Source: Pelomyxa schiedti (lineage: Eukaryota; Evosea; Pelobiontida; Pelomyxidae). Taken from it: a DNA stretch of 64,000 nucleotides. Location: the NCBI GenBank assembly GCA_020536535.1, contig JAHLWZ010000171.1, positions 145,003 through 209,002 of the forward strand. Reading direction: 5' to 3'. Below the pieces are notes generated by a model. It made no database searches. It saw only the letters and a program-made list of their open reading frames with translations, and had not been told where the DNA came from. This document shows, piece after piece, positions 54,849-64,000 of the stretch. Position 1 is the first letter of the stretch; the number at the start of each line of letters is the position of its first letter. Both the position numbers and the translations under genes were made by a program.

Positions 54849-57800
54849 TCAGAGCGACCCGAGTATGCCTTCTAGAGTGGTAGCAATTTCATCGAAGCCT
54901 ATGAGTGGGCGTTAGTGGAAGGGAGTGGGAGGTCTTTGCGGGATGTGTACTTGGTCTGTCTGTTGGTTGTTGGGCCCAGCAAGCCTCAATCAATGCGGAA
55001 ATGGGCTTGAGGACCGTGTTTGGTATAGGCAATCGCTTTTGTTGTGTACAAGCGTTAATGATTTGGTTTGATAAGAAAGAAAGGCAAACCTTCCCTGCGG
55101 TTACAAATTCAACAATTCCTTTTTGGATGGGTTAGAATCCAACTGTAGTTTTGGATGAGCATACTCCAAGCACTCGAAAAGTCGCCTGATGTGTAAGGCT
55201 CTGCCAGTGTTTTAATTTCAAAGAAAAAAGAAGAAAAGGTGAATTGCCTTGCTCACAAAACAGTGAATACATCAGTAATGCAAAACTAATGGCTCAGTAA
55301 GTGGAATGACTAACTGCTAAAGCAAATACCTATATACATCAGTAGAACCGCTATATGAATTGTCGGTTAAAATCTCAGGGCTCATATACGCTGGGGTACT
55401 AAACATTGTGGGAACTTATTACTTTTAAGTTAAAGGGCAGAACCCTATAGCAGTTGTCATTTTGGCAGCTTCTTTGGCATTTTGTACATCACGAGTAGTT
55501 CCAAAGTCACTTAGTTTTGCGCAAACAGGACAGGATGGATCAAGTGATGAAACCAGCACGTTATCGGGCTTCAGGTCTCTATTTGTCGTGAGACAATTTT
55601 CAATTCACTTGTTGTAACTAACCTGTGTATAACACCACTCTTGTGAAGGAATGCCATTCCCTTTGCACAGTCAAGTAGAAGTTTTACTTTAATTTTGTTA
55701 TTTAGTCTATGAGCTTTAACAGCACTATTGAGACTCCCTATTGGCATGAACTCCTATAATGGGCAATGGTAAGAGCAATTAGTAGGAGATAAATCTCGAC
55801 CGTCACAATGGCTTTCTTATTCTTGATGTACACAGCTCCCACAAAGTGAATAATCTTTTTAAGGTCAAACTCAAAGTAAGAAACATAATATATACTTGGG
55901 GACAGTGAAATGACTCCATCAATTTCACTTCATGAATGAATTCTGCTTGAACCTCAGACGAGTCTGCATTTTTAAGGACCTGGAACAAAATGAGGAAAGA
56001 AAATTAACATCCACGCACCTTAACAGCGACCTCCTGGCCTCTCCACTGTGCCCTGTAGACAGTGCCAAAAGACCCTTAACGCTGATAAATGATAATAAAT
56101 TACAAAGTGCAAGTCACACCTTCACCTAAGATAAAATTAGTGATGGTTTGAATGAACAAAAAAATGTCTATGAACCAATTGGGGGGGTGAACAAAGAAAC
56201 TTCTTCAGGATCTAGTTTTGTAGAAAGTTTACTCTCTAGTCGAACAGGTATAAAGGTATGTGATAGTGGGCCATCCGCGAAATGACGACCTGTGTGGTAG
56301 GAAGTAGGTATGTTGGAGTCACAGCCCCAAAATACCTGTACACATAGCTACAGTAATATTCCCTGACAATTTACAAGTGCATAACACAGCTACTGTTACA
56401 TTTACAGTTATTTCTGTTCCCTAAATACTGTAAATCTATGAAAGCTGAAAGCAACGAAATAACACACATGGCTGAGGGTGAATTCGTTGGGATTAAACGT
56501 CATTCTCAACCTTCCTGATAATTTTGGAGGGAAGAGCTTGAATGAGAGGGCTTTTTTTGATGTGTTGCGGAAGGTGATTTCTTCTCCCACTTCACTATCA
56601 ACGTCTGCCAAGTGACCCTTCAATCCGAATGTAACCTCCTCTGGAACAATCTTCTTTAGATCAGAAACAAGAATTGTCTAATAAGAGAAGGAACTTGTAT
56701 GGAAGAATCTGCTAGGTCGAAATACCTGTGCACTGATTGAGTTGAAATCGCGATAACAGGATACATACTCTGAAGAGGATGCATCAAAACTCTCCTCATT
56801 GTCTTCAAATCCAACAAGCTGTGTCATTATAATTTCAGATTCATGGTTTCTCCTATAGACTGAAAGAGACAAAGGTAATGACAGGTGGAAATGTACTTAG
56901 ATCTGAAACAAATCGCAAGAGCGATAAAGGCCCCCGCAATGCACAGAAGGCCAACTCCTCCAAAAGTGCATCCTACAATCAGATTGACATTTGACTTTCC
57001 TGGTGACGATTCCTTGTAGGTAAGTTCGACGCTACCCAGACTGTTTTGCCCATCAACTTGAACTATCAATGCTACTGGATGTGTTCCAGGAGGGGCATGA
57101 CACGATACAGTGTGGTGTGGATCTTGGAGTTTCACATCCGTGCATTCAAGATCTCCAACAAAAATGATGATCAGAGATGCATTAAACCCGAAGTTATCGC
57201 CTGGTTTCATTAGTGGACACCAGAAAAGATTATGTAAACCTTTTATAGTAGTCGTTCCACCTGTTTTAGGTACAGAGGAAACTGATGAAACAGTCGGAAC
57301 TGAGAGTTGCATGAGATAGAGTCTGGTACATTTGAAACCTACCCAAATAGGAGAATGCACCAACAGCAGTAATGTTCTGTGAATTAGTTCCAGCTGGAAC
57401 CCACACAGATACATTCTTTTTTCCACCAGAACCAGGTCTGGGAGTGCATGTAATGAGAGAATCTGAGAGAGTAACAGATGCATTATCACAGGGTATTCCA
57501 TCAATTTCGACCATAATTGGGGTACCAACAGCCCCAAAATTTGATCCACTAAGTGTAGTTTGCTGGAGTCCTGATGTACTTACAGGTGTCGCGCTAACAA
57601 CAACTGGGGCTAAAGAGGTTTTGGAGTGGGAAAGGAAGTGAGGTTTTTTCGTTGTAGTACATTTTATCCATACCATCATAAGAGAAATAAAACACAGAAG
57701 ATATTTGGAAAGCCACAGTTACCCTGATGTCATGATTCCTGCCAACTCCTCTTGGGAGTGAAACGAATATAGCTGTTTGGTTAAACCAGGTTGCCGAGGC

Positions 57801-60800
57801 AGTATAATTAACAGTATTCTCATTTACCCGTGACCAGATAGTGTACCAGAACCCACCAGGACCAAAGTTTGCTCCCTCCAAGATGTTAGGTAATACTGGT
57901 GGCCATGTGTAATACATACAGTCAAGAGTGTTGTGCACCCAGATGTTGCGCACATACCCACTGAGGATATAGTGGGGCCTGTTAAAAAGACTTAGGCAGA
58001 AAGGATTTTGAAGAGGCTTCCCTACGTTGATAAGAGAAGACCGAAGCATAACCCACTTGAGGGGATTTTTCTGGAATCTGAACCTGAACAACATTGTCTG
58101 CTCCAGCTCCCGCAGGGGGATAACAAGACAACTGTTTGTGAGGAACCAGAAGAGAAATATTTGTACACTCCGCCCCAGAAATAGTAACATCAATGGCTGT
58201 GACATCAGGCCCGAAGTTGTACCCTGTTATTACCGTGGGAATGGAGCCGTCGGTGGGACTTGAAGTCGCTGATATCACCAGTGGCACTAACATAAAGAAT
58301 TAAAAAAACAAACAAAAATAAAGGAGTGTTTACAATTGTAGGAAAAGAAAGCAGACGCATTTTGAGATCCATCACTATTAGCCGGAACGACTACAACAAG
58401 AGACTTCTGGGAGCCATAGCCAGCAGGTGGGTAACACGTGATTTGAGAGTGAGGTGATACGACGCGAGCTTTGTTGCAGGATTGTCCGCCAATATAAACA
58501 GCTATATTTGTGCCAAGGGGACCAAAGCCTGTGCCTGAAATAGTAGTGACGTTTTCCCCTGTGGTGTCTGTGGGGGTGGACCAAAATATAACGGGACCTA
58601 GAATGTTTTATGAGAAGTTTCAAAAAGGGAAACTGCGTACTAAGGTACGTAAAAACAAACTGAGTGACGGATTGGTTCTTGGAGGTACTAGGAGTAATAA
58701 CTTGTACTGCATAAGGCCTGCCTCCCACACCTTCGGGGGGAAAGCAAGATATCTGTTCATGGGGCACTGTGATAGTGGCGCCAGTGCATGCACTACCATT
58801 GATCAAAACCTGCAGTTAATAAGAAGGGAGTGAGGAGTATTTCTTAGCGCACCTCTACACGCAGATACGATGGTCCAAAATTCTTGCCAAAAATTGTGGT
58901 TTTAGAGAAGCCATCTGTGCTGGTGGGTGTGGCACTCCAGATTTCAGGTTCTTTTGTTATATAAGTAAAACTGAATTATTGTAATTAAAAAGTAGAGTAC
59001 CATTATATGAAAAGCTATCGTTAGTGCCTTGCTGTGTTGCCATTGGATTATCTGGGGAGACAAATACTTGAATTACAATATGAGAACCAGCCCCACTTGG
59101 GGCGAGGCAGCATATTTGCCGATGCGGGACTGTAATAAAGGGGAAGCGACATATATCCCCTCCAATGGAAACATATAATGAAGTGTTAACCGGCCCAAAA
59201 TTCATGCCAGAGATGTAAGTGAGATTCCCTTGAGTATCCACTCTTGTGGCATACAGTATTTTCGGGGCTTTTAGATCCGTTAATGCTTTCCATTCATTTC
59301 TGAGAAGTGAGAACATACCGTTGTAAGAAAATAATTCAGTAGAGGCAACTTGGGCAAAAGGAGATGCAGGATCAATCGTTACAGTAAGGGATAGATTTTT
59401 CCCAATGCCAGGGGGGGGAGTACATGTAATTTGTCTGTGGTTGATAGTGACTTTGGCGTCTGAGCATTGTGTAAGGTGAAGATCAAGCTGCCGTATTGTG
59501 ACATTCACTGGTGTATTGACATCACCAAAATTCGTTCCGTCTATTTCTATGGGGCCTTGAGGATCTGTGTCGCTCGGTGTCACGTATATAATTGAGGGGG
59601 CTGGGCACTGTTAGTAAGGTGGCTTTCAAATAAAACAAACCTTGATAAGAGAATATTGCCTTGGTGACGTTTTGCCCTGCTACGCTTACAGCCATTAATA
59701 GATGTGCACCTGTACCAGGCGGTGGGTAGCAAGTGATTTGAGTATGTGGCACAGTAACGGTGGCATTCTTGCAAGTGTGCATCGAAGAGACACGACTTCC
59801 AATGCTAACAATAACCGGGGTGCCGGCTGGGCCAAAGTTGGTGCCCAAAATTGTGGTTGGGATGGAGCCATCAGTACTTGCAGAGGTAGTGTTATACAAA
59901 ATAGGACCTAAGAAATTTCTTTCGTAGGAGGCACACAGTGACTGTAAGTGTACCTTGAAATGAGAAGATTGCCGCAGTTGTCATCTGTTCGCCCACTCTC
60001 ACCGTGATGTTTTTCCCAATGCCAGAACCAGAAGGTGCCACACATGTAATTTGAAAATGGGGAATGGATATAGTTGGGTAATAACACAACTGTCCAGCAA
60101 TCTCCACAGTTATATTTGTACCTGGAGCTCCAAAATTTAACCCCACTATTTTTGTTGTACTACTGACTTTCTCACCCTCCGTACTTGTTGGGGTGGCATT
60201 AACAATACTTGGAGCTGAAAAGAAAAGGTCATTTAGAAAGCAATCAGGACATGGATGATTAGTAAAAAGCACTAGTAGCTAACCTTGATAATTGAAAAAT
60301 ACTATTTGTGAAAGTTGATTTTTCACCTGAACTTGCAGGGAGTGGTTTTTATCTATATGGCGTGTTATGACTTGGTAGGAAGGTTTAGTACATACTAATG
60401 CCTGGGGGTATTGCTATTGTAAGTGAGGTTTGAGATTTCCAGTTAGCAGATAACGGGTTGGCATCATCAATATAGTATAGAATAGAATTGGAATTATCTG
60501 GGCCAAAGTTCCTTCCCTGAATAGGGGTCTGTACAAGTAACAAAAGGACTTAACGTTACAGTTATGAGTGCTGACGCCACCCCACAGGTGGGTACATCAG
60601 AAAACAGGTCTAGAATTGGCGCTAAAATGAAAATTAGGAACAGTTGGCTTGTCAAGAAGCGTACGGTTATAGCTGAAGACCTGCGCTCGCGCGCTTAGTT
60701 CCGTTCCTTCTACTCCTGCACGTGGACCAACTGAAACGTCGATCCATACATTTGTACCAACGCCAGCAGGAGGAATGCAAGAGATAACTTGGTGTGGAAT

Positions 60801-63800
60801 CACAACAGTCACATTGGAACAAGATGATCCTCCTATTTGAACGGAAATTGAAGAATCATTCAGGCCAAAATTGGTTCCTGTAATATTTATCCTGCTAGTC
60901 CCATCAGTAGTAGTACAATCAGTGTTTGCAGATGTGGCATTATAAACCAAAGGTTCTTTATACGCTTAGTGGATCTACACATTTAATTGATAACATACTG
61001 TCATAGTTGAACAAGAGAACAGTAATAGATTGCATATGTGTATCATTGGAATACGGTACAAGAATGGTAACAGGAACATTTGCACCAGAGCCAGCAGGGA
61101 CATCACATATTATCTGAAAATGTTCCACAAAAAGGCTTGCCCCACTACATGATTCCTCACCAACAAGGACCCCAATAGGAGTTGCAGAGGGACCAAAATT
61201 GGTGCCAAAGAAAGTTGCTAGTCCTCCTGCTGTAGATGCACTTGCAGAATAATAGACTGTGGGGGCTGGAAACAAAATTAGAAAGCAAATATTTTCAAAA
61301 ATTAGAACATACGTTCATATGAAAAGATGTCAGCAGAAGCATAGCTGGCATTCGAGCTTATATCCTCTACTTCAAGCCAGACCTCCATGGCAAGATTACC
61401 ACCAGCCCCAAAGGGAGGAAAGCATATAATCTCTGTGTGACTAATAACTTGGGGATCTGTGCATAAGAAACCGCCAATCTTCACAGTAACAGTGGTTTGT
61501 TTGCTTGGTCCAAAATTATTCCCTTGGATGGATGTCAAGGAATGCTTATATGTAGCTACAGGTGTGGCACTTATCAATTGTGGCTCTGTAGTATACAATG
61601 TCAGTGCGTAGTTTATTGTTGGGTAATACCATTGTAAGAAAACGCTTTAGTATCTGGACTTGACAGAGCACGGCAGCCAGGGCACACCAGTGGAGGAGAG
61701 ACTTTAATGGTCAAAGAAATTCCAACTCCAGCTCCTTCAGGTGGATAACACGCAACCAGGTTGTGGTCTTCAAGGAGCCGCGGAGTACTGCATTCACTTT
61801 GACCAATGGTAATGCTAATCAGTGAAGCATCATTACCAAAATTGTAACCAGATATTACTGTCTCATTCAATCCTGTCGTGCTTGCTTTACTCGCTGATGT
61901 CACGGCAGGAGCTGAAGAAATCTTACAAATCAAAAAATGGGGTAAATAGGTACCTTGATAAGAAAAGTTTGCTGGCTGTGACTCTTGAAGACCGTTTTCG
62001 ATGACACTAACAATAGTGGCAATACTGGCACCTGTTCCAGCAGGCATCTTGCACCTGATCTCAGTATGAGGCACAGTGACTGATGCATTTCCACAGATTC
62101 CCGTTTTGGAGGATACATTGATAAGAGTTCCAATAGGGCCAAAGTTGAAACCAGTAATAGTGACATCGCAGCCTGTAGTATTGCAACTACTTATGCTAGA
62201 AATTATTGGGGCTAGGAAAGGATCTTAGGGCAAGTGGAAACTAAAAAGAAATACCCTTGTATGAGAAGAACATCTCTGAAGTAGAGAGATTTTCTACTAT
62301 AACTGTGATATTGAGATTATTTCCAGCTCCTGGTGGGGCAATGCACTGGATCATTGTATGTTCTTGCAAAACAGTAGCATTCGTGCACTCGTCATCCATG
62401 TTTATTATTACCTTCACAACACTACCATAGAAGCCAAATCCAGATCCGGTAATGTTAATATACTCTCCACCAGATGTTGAAGCCTTTGTGCACTCTGTTA
62501 TCTTAATAGCTGTGGTAAACTAAGAAGCAAAAAAAAAAAAACTTGTAGTGCAGTTTACCATTGAAACTAAAGACATTAAAACTTCCTATTGTGCAATAGG
62601 TTGAGTTGGGTGCACAGATAGATACATTCACTGTTTTGTTGGATCCAGTGCCCAGAGGTGTTGGGAGAGTACACATTATTGCTGTATGTGGAGATGTGAC
62701 ATGAGCATTGGAGCAGGGTTTTCCATCGATATTTGCAGTTACATATGTCCCAATAGGTCCAAAATTACGCCCAAAAATCGTGGCGTTTTCTTGATAGTTG
62801 TACCCTGAGGTGATTACAGGTGCTGGGGAAAAAAGTTAATTATGGAATCATATGAAGTCAAGGAACTACATCTGTAGGAGAAATAGAAAGCTTCAGAAAT
62901 TTGAGAATGTGAACCTCCCCCAGGAGCTTGGATGATGAGTTCTCGGTGAGTGCCAGCTCCTTCTGGGGCAAAGCATAGTATCTTAGAGTTGGCAACAGTA
63001 ACACGTGGGTTTTGGCAAGTTTTGCCATCCACAGTAACAACCAGAGTGGTATCAGTAGGCCCAAAATTATTACCAGTTATGGTGATATTGGCACCACATG
63101 TCATAGGTTTAGTTACCTGTGAAACAATGGGTCCTGAGTTGAGTAAGAGAAAGACAGGTAGGACATAAGGCAACTGTTATATGTGAAGACGGAAGATGTC
63201 ACAGCCTGTGACTTAGATCCACTTGCTGGTACCAACACAGTGAGGAGATTGTTTTTGCCAACCCCAGGAGGTGGGAAGCATTGAATTTGCACATGATCGA
63301 TGGTCACATTTGCATTATAACAAGAGGTGTTCCCCACAAAAACAGCTACAGGAGTGCCCAAAGGACCAAAATTTTTACCCCAGATTGTTGCCATTGTTAA
63401 ACCAGTTGTATCCGATCCATTACCAGCAATAACAGAGGGTGCTGTGCAAGTTGTTGGGATGATTATTCGAACATAGGAAGAACATGCCTTCGTAAGAAAA
63501 AATTGGGGCAGTCACATTAACAGTTGAGGAAACCAGAACGGGGAGTCCTTTTCCAACCCCCACAGCAGGGTAGCATGTCAAAGAAGTTTGGTTGGCATTT
63601 GAAGATACATTTTCGCATTGTTTTCCATTTATCCAGACAGTTGGAGAAAGACCAAGCCGCAGTCCTGCAATGATTGTTGGAGTGTGTCCGTCTGTTGGAA
63701 CGGAAGAGGCACTGTATAGCACAGGCCCTGTCAATGTGGAGGTTAAACGAAGCATTCTTACGAAAAATACCATCAAATTTAAGGCAACTAGAACAGTATG

Positions 63801-64000
63801 CAGTCCCAGGTGAGCCACTTCCAAATGGAAAGAGGGAAAGGGAGACCGCTGAAGCATTTCCTCCCAAAAGAGTACACTGAATCTGTTGGTGAGGGACAGT
63901 GATTCGTGCTTGAGAACAGGAGGCGCTGCCAATTCGTACAGAAACATTCGCAACAGAGTCAGCAGAACCAAAGTTATCGCCATTTAGTATAATATTGTAG
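54849..64000 (-). CDS. Receptor protein kinase with many IPT/TIG repeats, 5' end beyond the window
   Basis: The gene reads from beyond 64000 down to the stop at 54849. At least 22 IPT/TIG domains lie at about 57020-63983, nearly one per exon, with the repeated pattern P-x-V-x-x-x-S-x-x-S-T, GxNFGP, C, PHxxIxC, PPxGxG and FSY. A membrane helix (IVGCTFGGVGLLCIAGAFIA) follows near 56930. The cytosolic part has a kinase domain: FGTVYRAQWRGQEVAVK, KNADSSEVQAEFIHEVKLME, FLHKSGVIHRDLKPDNVLV, SDFGTTRDVQNAKEA, TPAYMSPEILTDNSYSGSTD and LIEACWAQQPTDRPS, ending FDEIATTLEGILGSL. All catalytic residues are present, so it should be active; the type is TKL. It is a surface receptor with a Met/plexin-like ectodomain. 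Two TIG copies (about 57680-57980 and 60390-60610) are divergent. Confidence 0.85.
54867..56130 (-). other. Kinase-domain exons of the TIG receptor
   Basis: Introns fall inside HRD (VIHR|DLKPDN) and after VAVK. The order beta-3 Lys, alpha-C Glu (EFIHEVKLME), HRDLKPDN, DFG, APE-type PAYMSPE and the C-lobe are all seen, spaced like tyrosine-kinase-like kinases. Confidence 0.8.
57020..63983 (-). repeat. Array of at least 22 IPT/TIG domains
   Basis: Each unit is about 90 residues in about 270 bases, followed by a short intron of 40 to 60 bases. Examples of the core are TGYNFGPDVTAIDVTI, LGTNFGPAGTPVIVSI and WGKNFGPLGTPVAVFV. The exon-per-domain layout points to growth by exon duplication. Confidence 0.85.

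Noticed and set aside
1-64000. tRNA, rRNA, mobile elements, phage or transposon ends, operators and riboswitches
   Set aside because: No clover-leaf, transposase, long terminal repeat or terminal inverted repeat was seen; bacterial signal types do not apply here.

Overview
The window is nuclear DNA of a eukaryotic microbe. Nearly every gene is broken by short introns (mostly about 40 to 110 bases, GT..AG with T-rich 3' ends, at least two with GC donors). The gene content is eukaryotic: LSm4, SFT2, sorting nexin, PQ-loop, Sec7, VPS9, calponin-homology and receptor-kinase proteins. Genes are dense on both strands with intergenic gaps of tens to a few hundred bases. All three stop codons are used as stops. 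The mix of large kinase receptors with IPT/TIG ectodomains, Ras/Rab regulators, Ser-rich surface proteins and bacterial-type metabolic enzymes (class II aldolase, nitroreductase, SurE, CehA-type PHP hydrolase) would suit a free-living amoeba. An amoebozoan, perhaps an anaerobic archamoeba, is my best guess, held with low confidence because no rRNA or mitochondrial marker is present.

Layout: 1-656 3' end of an SLC49-like transporter; 785-1499 nitroreductase; 1729-3014 Ser-rich membrane protein; 3161-4588 Eis-like acetyltransferase; 4676-6164 NHL-like propeller; 6448-8482 PQ-loop protein; 8525-8939 small UBA-like protein; 9114-10675 secreted PHP hydrolase; 10918-15183 large CH-domain coiled-coil protein; 15335-16673 2-hydroxyacid dehydrogenase; 16750-18678 OLA1/YchF ATPase; 18946-20958 pseudokinase-RING; 21219-23161 SAP-like protein; 24078-25860 unknown; 26076-26972 GNAT; 27029-28328 class II aldolase; 28511-29770 rhodanese-dual specificity phosphatase; 29839-30483 BAP31-like; 30601-31585 ubiquitin-like/LSm4 fusion; 31856-34019 LRR-Ras; 34267-35011 SFT2; 35145-36888 F-box/Sec7; 37012-38590 SurE; 38649-39351 small unknown; 39463-41343 GNAT-phosphotransferase fusion; 41648-43800 sorting nexin; 44087-46559 coiled coil with calmodulin-like end; 46770-50076 C1-ankyrin-VPS9; 50106-51941 Cys-repeat/Ser-rich surface protein; 52086-54690 secreted glycosidase-like; 54849 to beyond 64000 a receptor kinase with at least 22 IPT/TIG repeats.

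The genes do not form one pathway. Themes recur: small-GTPase control (Ras-LRR, Sec7, VPS9), endosome and Golgi traffic (SNX, SFT2, BAP31-like), cell surface and signalling (TIG receptor kinase, Ser-rich proteins, phosphatase), and unusual domain fusions. The most striking is a 76-residue ubiquitin-like domain ending in GG fused in frame to LSm4. Exon joins were worked out by eye from reading frame and splice sites; they need transcript support.
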